From: JAAYCI01 sp047972265
GTDB taxonomy: Bacteria > Bacillota > Clostridia > Oscillospirales > Ruminococcaceae
Length of the DNA: 34,362 nt
Direction: 5' to 3'
Assembly (NCBI GenBank): GCA_047972265.1
Contig: JBKEAM010000138.1
Coordinates: 1 to 34,362, forward strand
Below, one piece after another: positions 15,785 to 23,924 of the stretch. The translations under genes and the position numbers were made by a program. The stretch's first letter is position 1. Every line of letters begins with the position of its first letter. The notes below the pieces were generated by a model. The model was not told where the DNA came from. It saw nothing but the letters and a program-made list of their open reading frames with translations, and ran no database searches.

Positions 15785-16807
15785 TTATTCATTCATGTTT
15801 TGTAAAATAACAATTTGATTTTCAGCAATCCAATCCGGCTGCTCTTGCCCTGTTAACAAATAATTAAACGCATGTTGTACTGCATTATATCCCTGTAAAA
15901 AAGGCTGCTGGCTAATTGCCGCAAAAACAACGCCCTCCTCCATCCAGCCCCGGGTGGCCGGTATAATGTCAGAGCATAAAACTTTTACTTTGCCTGCAAG
16001 GCCTTTCTCTTTTATTGCCCTAACAATGCCCGCAATACCGGCCGTTGCAACATATATGCCGGCAATCTCTTCTTTTTCTTTTAAAAGTGCCAGCGCGGTG
16101 ATATACGCAACCTCATCGTCATCCTCTATATAAGCGGGCGCACGCACATGTATATGCCTACAATTTATTTCGGCTTCTTTTACAAAACCAGCCACCCTTT
16201 GCCGGTGCCCCAGCACCTTTTGAGATCCACTAAAAACAAGTACATCTCCCCCCGCGGGCAATGCCAAGGCCAGCAACCCACAGGCTGTTTTTCCACTCGC
16301 CTCATAGTTACTGCCCACATAGCACATCCGCCCGGTTTCTTCTATATCTGTATTTAAGGTAATTACCGGAACATTCTTTTCTATACTATCTCTTATTGCC
16401 ACGGCCACCGTCTCTACCGCAATGGGGTTTAACGCAAGTATATTTGCATTTTCGGTCATTCCTTCAATGGCCTGCCGTTGGCGCTCTGGGTCGTACCCTT
16501 TTAACATTTTTAGCTCAACACGCACGCCATATTCGTCCAATTGTTGTTCTGCCGCCCTAATCCCCTTAATTACTTCGTCAAAAAACGGGTTGCCCTCTGC
16601 CTGCAAAACAATGCCAATTACATAAAACTTTTTGCGTACTGCAAGCGCCTTACCGGCAAGGTTTGGTGTATAGCCCATGCGCTTTGCAACCGCCAAAACC
16701 CGCGCGCGGGTTTCTTCACTTACACGGCCTCTTCCATTTAACACGCGGTCTACAGTACCGCGAGAAACCCCGCTTGCCTGTGATATTTGTTTTATTGTAA
16801 CTGCCAT
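15785..16807 (-). CDS. LacI-family transcriptional regulator
   Basis: A 340-residue repressor. The N-terminal LacI helix-turn-helix reads ITIKQISQASGVSRGTVDRV followed by LNGRGRVSEETR, then a periplasmic-binding-protein-like sensor domain (about 60-335) with a sugar-binding fold (VIGIVLQAEGNPFFDEVIKG; ALNPIAVETVAVAI; VFAAISQQPFLQGYNAV). The ATG at 16807 follows GAGG by seven bases. It is a single-gene unit, followed by its own terminator, between xylAB and the ABC transporter operon, so it may sense xylose or an imported oligosaccharide and control one or both. The palindrome at 15621-15646 is its most likely site. Confidence 0.93.
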   Translation of the reverse strand: MAVTIKQISQASGVSRGTVDRVLNGRGRVSEETRARVLAVAKRMGYTPNLAGKALAVRKKFYVIGIVLQAEGNPFFDEVIKGIRAAEQQLDEYGVRVELKMLKGYDPERQRQAIEGMTENANILALNPIAVETVAVAIRDSIEKNVPVITLNTDIEETGRMCYVGSNYEASGKTACGLLALALPAGGDVLVFSGSQKVLGHRQRVAGFVKEAEINCRHIHVRAPAYIEDDDEVAYITALALLKEKEEIAGIYVATAGIAGIVRAIKEKGLAGKVKVLCSDIIPATRGWMEEGVVFAAISQQPFLQGYNAVQHAFNYLLTGQEQPDWIAENQIVILQNMNE

Positions 16808-17165
16808 AGCCGTCCTCGTTAAACTGTATTTTACAACTTTAATTTTATTATACTGTAAAATTTACCAATAACCACAATAAGTTAAAACAGACATTTTTTA
16901 CCTTATCCCCCCATTTACGCAAACAAATATATTTCCCTCTGCTTATAAATTACGTTTTTTTGATAATCCATAGCGGGGTATTTCCGCTTTTCCGACAATT
17001 AAAACCGGAAAATCTATAGTAAGTGCGATGCTTCGTTTAAGAATGACGGAAAAAAAGCAATTCGAAACGGAAAAACAGTAGAGGAGCAACGCCAATCGCG
17101 GCTATACTTTGTTTGTATTTCACAGACTTTGGGCGTTTCAAGCTCAAGAAGGGAGCGGATAACGT
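16808..17165. promoter_or_regulatory. Divergent control region between lacI-type gene and ABC importer operon
   Basis: This 358-bp stretch has no gene. Leftward, TATAAT (complement of 16847-16852) is a good -10 for the repressor gene, flanked by two ACTGTA...TTTAC copies (16823-16834 and 16852-16865, 29 bp apart) that could be autoregulatory sites. Rightward, TATACT at 17103-17108 is a likely -10 for the importer operon without a -35 box. Upstream of it are direct repeats ACGGAAAAA at 17046-17054 and 17067-17075 (21 bp apart), and the inverted pair TTTTCCG/CGGAAAA (16988-16994, 17006-17012). Activator dependence is inference. Confidence 0.5.
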
Positions 17166-18671
17166 ATGCCGGAAAAAGGCAAAACACTGCTTGCGGTAAA
17201 AGATATCAGCAAAAATTTTGGTGTAACCATTGCTTTGTCCCACGTAGACTTCGCAGTAAAAACCGGCGAAATTCGTGGCTTAATTGGTGAAAACGGATCG
17301 GGCAAATCCACCGTTTCATCCATTATTGCGGGCCTTCAGGCTCCCAGCAGCGGCGAAATGTTTTACAAAGACCAACCTTGGAAGCCATCTGATGTTTTGG
17401 AGGCCCAAGGCGCCGGTATAGGAATGATTGTGCAGGAGGCAGGTACCATTGCCAACATTTCTGTGGCCGAAAATATTTTTTTGGGCAACTACAAAAAGTT
17501 TCGCAAAGGCCTTATCATCGATAAAAAGGCGATGATTGCAGAAGCCCGCAAGGCTTTAGAAAATATTGGTGTTACCAATATCAATCCTGCACTTCCTACA
17601 GGTGTGTACGATATGCAGGAGCGCAAACTTATCGAAATTGCAAAGTGTATGTGCAATAACCCCGATTTACTAATTGTAGATGAAACCACAACTGCCCTTT
17701 CACAGCACGGCCGCGATATTATCTACAAAATCATGCACGAGATGGCTGATGCCGGAAAATCTGTTGTAATCATCAGCCACGACCTGAACGAGATGATGGA
17801 GCAGTGCGATACACTCACCGTTTTACGAGATGGCATCATCATCGATAATATTTTAAGAAGCAATTTTGACAGCAACGATATTAAACAAAAGATGGTTGGA
17901 CGCGAGCTAAAGGGCCATTATTACAGAACAGACGACGATGGCTATAGCGATAACGTAGTTTTAAAAGCGGATTGCATTACAACCATGCAAAGCCTGCTGT
18001 GTTTTGATTTAGAACTACACCAGCAAGAAATATTGGGCATTGGCGGTTTATCCGATTGCGGCATGCATACAGTGGGCCAGGCCCTGTACGGGCTAGAACT
18101 TGTTGTTGATGGCGAAGTAAGCATTACCGGCAGCAACACCACCGTTAAAAATGCGCAGGTAGCTTTTAAAAACGGGCTTGGGTATGTTTCTAAAAACCGA
18201 GACACCGAAAGCCTAGAGCTAAACGCCTCCATTTATTCCAATATTGCTTCTACCGGTTATAGCAAAAATAAGGTTGGCCCGTTTATCTCTTTAAAAAAAG
18301 AAAAAAACTATGTTGATAAACAGGTAAAGGCATTGATGATTAAATGCCAAAATGCGCACCAGCCTGTGCGCGCCCTCTCGGGCGGCAACAAGCAAAAAGT
18401 TGTTTTTGGCAAATGGTGCGCCGATGATGCCGATATTTTAATTTTGGATTGCCCCACCCGTGGTGTAGACATTGGCGTTAAAGCTGCCATGTACCAATTG
18501 ATTTATGACATGAAAAAGCAGGGCAAATCCATCATTATGATTTCGGAAGAACTGCCCGAGTTAATGGGCATGTGTGACAGATTGCTTATTATGCGGGACG
18601 GTCAGGTTTCGGGAGAATTTTTGCGCAAAGATGGTTTCGACGACCGCATATTGATTGAGTATATGATTTGA
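17166..18671 (+). CDS. Ribose-type sugar ABC importer, duplicated ATPase
   Basis: A 501-residue RbsA/MglA-like protein with two nucleotide-binding domains. The first has a full Walker A (GENGSGKS, residues 41-48) and Walker B with VDETTTAL, but its signature region reads YDMQERKLIEIAK rather than LSGGQ. The second has a degenerate Walker A (GGLSDCGMHTVG), as is usual in this family, but a clear signature ALSGGNKQKVVFGKW and LDCPTRGVDIG. Hydrolysis probably depends on composite sites. ATG 17166 follows AAGGGAG. It heads an operon with two permeases and a binding protein, 12 bp before the first permease. Confidence 0.93.
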   Translation: MPEKGKTLLAVKDISKNFGVTIALSHVDFAVKTGEIRGLIGENGSGKSTVSSIIAGLQAPSSGEMFYKDQPWKPSDVLEAQGAGIGMIVQEAGTIANISVAENIFLGNYKKFRKGLIIDKKAMIAEARKALENIGVTNINPALPTGVYDMQERKLIEIAKCMCNNPDLLIVDETTTALSQHGRDIIYKIMHEMADAGKSVVIISHDLNEMMEQCDTLTVLRDGIIIDNILRSNFDSNDIKQKMVGRELKGHYYRTDDDGYSDNVVLKADCITTMQSLLCFDLELHQQEILGIGGLSDCGMHTVGQALYGLELVVDGEVSITGSNTTVKNAQVAFKNGLGYVSKNRDTESLELNASIYSNIASTGYSKNKVGPFISLKKEKNYVDKQVKALMIKCQNAHQPVRALSGGNKQKVVFGKWCADDADILILDCPTRGVDIGVKAAMYQLIYDMKKQGKSIIMISEELPELMGMCDRLLIMRDGQVSGEFLRKDGFDDRILIEYMI

Positions 18672-18683
18672 GGAGGGAAAACA

Positions 18684-19694
18684 ATGGGTGCAACTGCTCC
18701 TGCAAATGAAAAGGGATTGCAGCTTAGCTGGAAAGAACGGCTCTCGGTCATCCGGGGAAATCGTTACTTTTTAACTATATTTCCCTTCGTCGCACTTTTT
18801 TTAATTATTATTATTTTTGGCCTTACCACCGAAGGACGATTTTTTAGGCCCACTGTTCTAACAGGTATTCTTAGCCAGGCCATTATCATTGGCACCTGCG
18901 CCACCGGTGTGGCATTTATTTACTCAAACGGCAATCTGGATATCTCCATCGGCTCGGTTTTGGGCATGGCTGCAACCTTTGGCGCCATTGCTTATAACGC
19001 CACCGGTTCTATCCCCGTTCTTATATTTGTCAGCGTGGGGGCCGCTGTGGCACTTATGGCATTTAACTGTACCATGAGCGTTGTTTTTAATGTTAAAACC
19101 ATTACCGTTGCCATTGTTGTTACCCAAATTTACAACGCCATTACCACGTTAATAATTGGCGGCAGCGGCAAAATCGAGATTAATTCTGTTACTTCCGCAG
19201 CTCTTAACAACGGCGGTTTTCGGTTTATTGCATTTTTCATTTATTTTGCCATCTGTGTGCTTATTTTTCACCGTACCAAAGTTGGCCGCACACTTCGGTT
19301 TTTGGGCGGCAACGAAAAATGTGCAAAACAAACGGGTATGTCTAATAAAAAGGCCACTTACATCAGCTTTCTTATTGCAGGCGCGGGTGTTGGGCTGGCC
19401 GCAGTTTTTAGCATCATCAACGTCTCTGCCGTTAGTGTAGAAACCGGCAACGGCCTTGGTATGGATGTTATGCTGGCAACTGTTTTAGGCGGCATGTCTA
19501 TTTTTGGCGGTTCTCGCTCCAATGCTTATTCGGGCCTTATCGGTGCTTTAACTGTGGCTGCTTTAAACAAAGGCCTTTTAATGGTTGGCATTTCGGCCGC
19601 AATTATCCAAGCCATCCGCGGTATTATTTTCTTGTTCTTGGTATTTTTAAACAGCGAACGGCAAGACCTGCTGCCCTCTCGTATGCAATTTTAA
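18684..19694 (+). CDS. Sugar ABC importer permease (RbsC type), first of two
   Basis: A 336-residue inner-membrane permease with about eight to ten hydrophobic segments, beginning after a short hydrophilic N-terminus. Family signs are GTCATGVAFIYSNGNLDISIG near residue 75-95 and the cytoplasmic loop FLGGNEKCAKQTGMSNKK, plus the late VLGGMSIFGGSRSNAYSGLIGAL motif. The ATG at 18684 follows GGAGGG. A second, different permease follows the binding protein, so the channel is probably a heterodimer, as in YtfT/YjfF. Confidence 0.93.
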   Translation: MGATAPANEKGLQLSWKERLSVIRGNRYFLTIFPFVALFLIIIIFGLTTEGRFFRPTVLTGILSQAIIIGTCATGVAFIYSNGNLDISIGSVLGMAATFGAIAYNATGSIPVLIFVSVGAAVALMAFNCTMSVVFNVKTITVAIVVTQIYNAITTLIIGGSGKIEINSVTSAALNNGGFRFIAFFIYFAICVLIFHRTKVGRTLRFLGGNEKCAKQTGMSNKKATYISFLIAGAGVGLAAVFSIINVSAVSVETGNGLGMDVMLATVLGGMSIFGGSRSNAYSGLIGALTVAALNKGLLMVGISAAIIQAIRGIIFLFLVFLNSERQDLLPSRMQF

Positions 19695-19699
19695 TAGGT

Positions 19700-19727
19700 T
19701 TTTCCCTTAAAAGATTTTTAAGGAAAA
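19700..19727 (+). other. Hairpin between permease and binding-protein genes
   Basis: TTTTCCCTTAAAA (19700-19712) and TTTTTAAGGAAAA (19715-19727) can pair with one bulge, forming an AU-rich stem just before the binding-protein gene. Without a T run it is more likely an mRNA processing or stability element, which could raise the level of the binding protein over its partners. Confidence 0.45.
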
Positions 19728-19764
19728 CAATAAATTTCACAAGGGTAAAAAGAAAGGAGTTTTG

Positions 19765-21048
19765 ATGATGAAAGGCAAATTTCTCAAATACACCAGCATG
19801 TTATTATCCGTTTTATTGGTGATGGCCGTTTTGGTTGGCTGTGGAGGCAGTGCTTCGGCTATCAGCAGTACATCAGCTACTACAGGAGGCAGCTCCTCTG
19901 ACGTAGAACTAAAACCCTATGTTATTGGCATTGCAGAGGCTCAGGCCAATGACGAAGTTACCACACGCCGCGCTTATCTCGAAAATTTTATTGCACCTAC
20001 TTACAATGTAAAATTTATTTTTTCTGAGGTTTTGGCGGATGATGCTGCTACAAAAACCTTTATCGAAAACTGCATAGACTCTGGTGCCGACGCTATTATC
20101 GATTTTAAAAGCAGCTCTGGCCAAATGGCAAAACTATGCGAAGACAGTGGATTGGTTTATACCATGAACGGCAACTACATCCAAGCGCCCGAATTTTTGG
20201 AAGAGGATTACCCCCTGTTTGCCGGTTGTGTAGGCGCCAACAACGCGCAGGTAGGCGGCTTGTTTGGCCAATGGTTTGAAGAAAACGCCAGCGCAGATGG
20301 CAGCGAAGGCTTTTTAATCTCCACTAGCCTGGCTTCCTCCGGCAACACCCAGCACATTGAAATTACCCGCGCTATATTAGAGGCTCTTTCCAGCAAATAC
20401 AGCTTAACCTTCGAAAAAAGCATTGATGACCTGATTGCCACCACCGAAACCGCCAATGCCACCAACGACAAAGGCCTGCTTATTACTTTGTACCCCGGTT
20501 CTCCCAACAAAGAAACCTGGCTGCCAGGCATTTCTTCCCTTATCCAAAGCGGCAATTACGGTATGTTTATGAGCTCCGGCCAAACCTACAACCAATCTGC
20601 CACTGTGGTAAACGAAGTAGAGGCAAACATGGGTATGGATATTAAAGTTGCCAGCATTGGCGCTTTGGGCACCACCCTTACCACCGCCTTTAATACACAA
20701 GACCCCAACGGCAACCCCAGTGTAGACCTTGTTGCTGTAAAAAGTGTTTCGTCTCTTACCGCCTGCCTGTTTGCCGTTACCTATAATTCCTTAAATGGCG
20801 ATACCGAATCCGCCGGGCATATAGACGGAAAACCTGTTTACTTCAACTTTAACTTTATTGGCATTACCAGCCCCGAACAATTGGCCGAAATGGAAGGCTG
20901 GGATGACCGTGATGCAGGCAACTGGATTGCGGGTAAAGAAGCAGTGGACTCTATGCTTACCATTTATAACCCCGATTTAACACCCGATGACATTAACGCC
21001 TTTATGAACTCTCTAAGCTTTGAAACCATCCAAGGCATGATGGGCTAA
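19765..21048 (+). CDS. Substrate-binding lipoprotein of the sugar ABC importer
   Basis: A 427-residue lipoprotein. The signal peptide has a lipobox LVGC with the modified Cys at about residue 26, then a Ser/Thr/Gly-rich linker of about 25 residues and a two-lobed periplasmic-binding domain starting near YVIGIAEAQANDEV. It is longer than most ribose-type binding proteins (about 300-330 residues), perhaps to hold an oligosaccharide. Strongly acidic, which is unusual for a protein that should bind a sulfated ligand. Start at 19765 follows AAAGGAG; a second ATG three bases on, or a TTG before it, are alternatives. It is anchored outside the membrane and is the only exported protein of the catabolic set. 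Confidence 0.9.
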   Translation: MMKGKFLKYTSMLLSVLLVMAVLVGCGGSASAISSTSATTGGSSSDVELKPYVIGIAEAQANDEVTTRRAYLENFIAPTYNVKFIFSEVLADDAATKTFIENCIDSGADAIIDFKSSSGQMAKLCEDSGLVYTMNGNYIQAPEFLEEDYPLFAGCVGANNAQVGGLFGQWFEENASADGSEGFLISTSLASSGNTQHIEITRAILEALSSKYSLTFEKSIDDLIATTETANATNDKGLLITLYPGSPNKETWLPGISSLIQSGNYGMFMSSGQTYNQSATVVNEVEANMGMDIKVASIGALGTTLTTAFNTQDPNGNPSVDLVAVKSVSSLTACLFAVTYNSLNGDTESAGHIDGKPVYFNFNFIGITSPEQLAEMEGWDDRDAGNWIAGKEAVDSMLTIYNPDLTPDDINAFMNSLSFETIQGMMG

Positions 21049-21100
21049 GGCAGCAAAACTCTTATTGGCAAAGTAGTTCAAGGAAAAGGGGACAAACAAG

Positions 21101-22153
21101 ATGTACAAGTGGCAACAATTTAGAAAAAAACATGTGTTGATGATAAACATGTTGTTTACCATTGCGGTGCCCGCTGTGGTATGGCTGGTGATGGAAATAC
21201 TAAATACCAGCATTACAAAAACACATACCATGAATTCAGCTGTAGACTGGACTACCCTGATGCGCAATCTTGTGTCCTCTTTTTGCTTTGCCCTTGGGTT
21301 AAACTGCAATATGGCACTGGGCCGCATGGATACATCTACCGGTTCTCAAATGTATTTGGCTTGCATTATTGGCGGCAACATTGCGCTTTCTTTAAACTTA
21401 GGCGGCGTGGGCGTGTTGTTGTTCAGCATTCTTTTTGGCATGATTGCCGGTAGTGTTGCCGGATTTTTATTCATCAATCTGCGCATTTTGCCCATGGTAC
21501 TGGGTCTGGGGCTTAGCCTTATTTACGAAAGTTTTTCTTTTAGTATGTATAACCAGCAGGGGCTTAACCTTTTTGGCAAACCGGGCGTCGGCATCCTGTC
21601 CAACCGCATCTTCATCATTGCCATCACTGTGCTGGTAATGCTAATTATGGCCTATCTTTTTCAGTACAGTACCTTTGGCTTTAACCGGCGGGCTATTCAA
21701 GGCAACCAAAAGCTTGCAAACGATTCCGGCATAAACATCTATTTAAATGCCCTGCTGTGCTATGTTGCAGCCGGCGCGCTGGTTTCTATTGCGGGTGTGT
21801 TTGATACCGCATACAAAAGCAATTTGGTTCCGGTTTTAGGCATGAGCTCCAATAGCACTGTATTTGCCAACATGTTCCCCATGGCAGTGGGTTTATGGCT
21901 GGGCAAAAAAACAAACCCTGTTATAGGCATTTTGGCCGGTTCGTTCAGCGTTCAGTTCTTGGTGCTGGGTTTGTCCAAATTTACCAATATCGGCCTCAGC
22001 GATTATTGGCAAACCTGCATAAAATATAGCGTGTGGCTATTGTTTATGATATACCGCATGAACGAAAACAAATTTCAGTTTATGCGCGATAAGCGCGCAC
22101 GCATTGCTCTTGCCAAGCAAACACGTGCACAGCGCGCTATCAGCGCTGCCTGA
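21101..22153 (+). CDS. Sugar ABC importer permease, second
   Basis: A 350-residue membrane protein with about eight to ten hydrophobic segments, related to the RbsC class but divergent. Recognisable are the ALGLNCNMALGRMDTSTGSQ region, in the place of the usual GGIDLSVGS motif, and the loop FGFNRRAIQGNQKLANDSGI, matching the coupling loop of sugar permeases. ATG 21101 follows AAGGGGA. It is 52 bp after the binding protein. Divergence from the first permease supports an asymmetric channel. The basic tail (RDKRARIALAKQTRAQRA) is cytoplasmic. Confidence 0.88.
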   Translation: MYKWQQFRKKHVLMINMLFTIAVPAVVWLVMEILNTSITKTHTMNSAVDWTTLMRNLVSSFCFALGLNCNMALGRMDTSTGSQMYLACIIGGNIALSLNLGGVGVLLFSILFGMIAGSVAGFLFINLRILPMVLGLGLSLIYESFSFSMYNQQGLNLFGKPGVGILSNRIFIIAITVLVMLIMAYLFQYSTFGFNRRAIQGNQKLANDSGINIYLNALLCYVAAGALVSIAGVFDTAYKSNLVPVLGMSSNSTVFANMFPMAVGLWLGKKTNPVIGILAGSFSVQFLVLGLSKFTNIGLSDYWQTCIKYSVWLLFMIYRMNENKFQFMRDKRARIALAKQTRAQRAISAA

Positions 22154-22175
22154 GAATAATATGGAATTGGATTTT

Positions 22176-22209
22176 CAGACGGCGGCAAAGCTTAATTTGC
22201 CGCCGTCTG
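22176..22209 (+). other. Strong intercistronic hairpin between transporter and sulfatase genes
   Basis: A 14-bp perfect, GC-rich inverted repeat (22176-22189 CAGACGGCGGCAAA with 22196-22209) with a 6-nt loop lies 22 bp after the permease stop and before the sulfatase ribosome site. There is no T run on either strand, so it is unlikely to be a classical terminator. It may protect the transporter mRNA 3' end or mark a processing site. Confidence 0.7.
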
Positions 22210-22230
22210 CCATAGCAAGGAGTTTTGCAA

Positions 22231-23613
22231 ATGGTAAAAGATAAACGGCCCAATATTTTAATGATAATGGCCGATCAGTTTCGTTTAAATACTTTAGAGG
22301 GTATGGGCGATGAAATACCCACACCAAATATTCGCCGCATTATGGATAAGGGAATGGTTTTTACACAGGCCAGTTGTACCTGCCCACTGTGTACCCCAAG
22401 CCGCGCTTCTTTGGCTACAGGACGTTATCCCAGCCGCTGCGGTGTTACTGTGCACGATGCCGTTTTGCCCGTTAAGCAGGCCACCTATTACCAAGCCATG
22501 CGCAAAGCTGGGTACAGGGTAGCCATAGCGGGCAAAAGTGACCTTCATAAAGCCGATAAGTACTGCGGCACAGAGGGAGACCTCCCCTCTTTATACCAAT
22601 ACGGATTTACCGATCCCTTTGAAACCGAAGGAAAAATGAACTGCGCATGGATTAGCTATAACGAAGATGGCTCTAAACGCATGCAGGGCCCCTACCAAAA
22701 ATATTTAGAAGAACGCGGCCTGCTGGAGCGTCTTAATGCAGATTATAAATCTTACATGAGAGAGAAACCTCGCTATTACGCTGCTCCCTCCGTATTACCC
22801 AGTGAGGATTTTCAGGATGAGTTTATTGGCCGTGCTGCCAACAAATGGCTGCTTGAGGTAGAGGATGATGTTCCCTGGCACTATTTTGTAAGCTTTGTTG
22901 GCCCACACAACCCGTGGGACCCCCCGGCAGAAGACTATAACACCTTTGCGCAGGCCAACTTCCCCCCCGCTATCGAGGATGATTTTGAGAAAAAACCACA
23001 GTGGGTAAAGCGCAGAGCCGGCAACCAAACCGGAGGCATGACCCAAGACCAGTTGCAAAATGTAAAGCGCTGTTACGCTGCCAGCGTACAGGTTATAGAT
23101 CGCTGGGTGGGTCAGCTTTTAGATACTTTAGAAGAACGCTCTCTTGCACAAAATACCGTGGTAATTTTTTGTGCCGACCATGGAGAACTGCTGGGTGACC
23201 ACGGCCTGTTAGAAAAAAAGGCGATGTATGAAACCAGTGTGCGCATTCCCCTTGTTGTGCATACCCCTTGGATGGAGCAAAGGCAAGACAGTACTGTGCT
23301 GGCACAGCTTATGGATTTGGCGCCCACCTGCCTGGATTTTGCCAATATCTCTTGGGATGAAAAAGAGATGGATGCAAAATCTTTACTTCCCTTTTTGCAG
23401 CCAGACCCAAGCTCCAAATCACATCACCCTGTGCAGATTAGCGAATTGCTTAACTGCCAAATGGTGTACGACGGGCGATACAAGTGGATTCGCAACTGGA
23501 ACGATATTGATGAATTGTACGATTTGGAACAAGACCCGCACGAACTGCACAACATCATCGAACAGCACCCCGAAATTATCACCCGTTTGCAGGCTTATAC
23601 ATTTCGTCAATAA
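22231..23613 (+). CDS. Cys-type sulfatase, cytoplasmic
   Basis: A 460-residue sulfatase, starting at the ATG at 22231 (AAGGAG eight bases upstream; a TTG two codons earlier is less likely). The metal-site strand reads PNILMIMADQFRLN, the formylglycine motif is C54-T-P-S-R followed by ASLATGRYPSRCG, and the late motif is CADHGELLGDHGLLEKK. The substrate-pocket loop VSFVGPHNPWDPP is typical of S1 sulfatases. C-terminus has the usual YDGRYKWIRN...DELYDLEQDPHE hairpin. No signal peptide. It follows the importer genes in the same operon. Specific sulfate position unknown. Confidence 0.94.
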   Translation: MVKDKRPNILMIMADQFRLNTLEGMGDEIPTPNIRRIMDKGMVFTQASCTCPLCTPSRASLATGRYPSRCGVTVHDAVLPVKQATYYQAMRKAGYRVAIAGKSDLHKADKYCGTEGDLPSLYQYGFTDPFETEGKMNCAWISYNEDGSKRMQGPYQKYLEERGLLERLNADYKSYMREKPRYYAAPSVLPSEDFQDEFIGRAANKWLLEVEDDVPWHYFVSFVGPHNPWDPPAEDYNTFAQANFPPAIEDDFEKKPQWVKRRAGNQTGGMTQDQLQNVKRCYAASVQVIDRWVGQLLDTLEERSLAQNTVVIFCADHGELLGDHGLLEKKAMYETSVRIPLVVHTPWMEQRQDSTVLAQLMDLAPTCLDFANISWDEKEMDAKSLLPFLQPDPSSKSHHPVQISELLNCQMVYDGRYKWIRNWNDIDELYDLEQDPHELHNIIEQHPEIITRLQAYTFRQ

Positions 23614-23924
23614 TTCAACCATTTAAAAGCTGCACACAAAATCTAAAACACAAATACAGTAAGTAAGCACAAATTTTTCCAAAAAAATCAATTTCAACAT
23701 TCTATAAGTCAACATCACTTTATGGGGCATATGCGCCTTCAAATGTGGTGAATTTAATGTTGTCTATTTTTCCTTGTTATTTTGCTTATATATGCCAAAT
23801 GGTGTTTTTTAAATGCATTATCAGTTTACAACGTTCGGGGCATCTATCTGCATCCGCAAAGCAAAAACATTTTTACACTTTTGTTTTTTAATACAGCAAA
23901 TTCATTATGCAAGGAGTATCTGCT
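23614..23924. other. 311-bp AT-rich gap before the fourth sulfatase
   Basis: I see no gene, terminator or convincing promoter here. It has two TCAACAT copies near 23690-23715 and weak inverted pairing between CATCAC and GTGGTG further on. Its length inside an otherwise tight operon suggests an additional internal promoter, but no box pair is good enough to annotate. Confidence 0.35.

Noticed and set aside
23614..23924. Riboswitch or promoter before the fourth sulfatase
   Set aside because: No conserved fold or convincing box pair could be recognised; only weak repeats are present.
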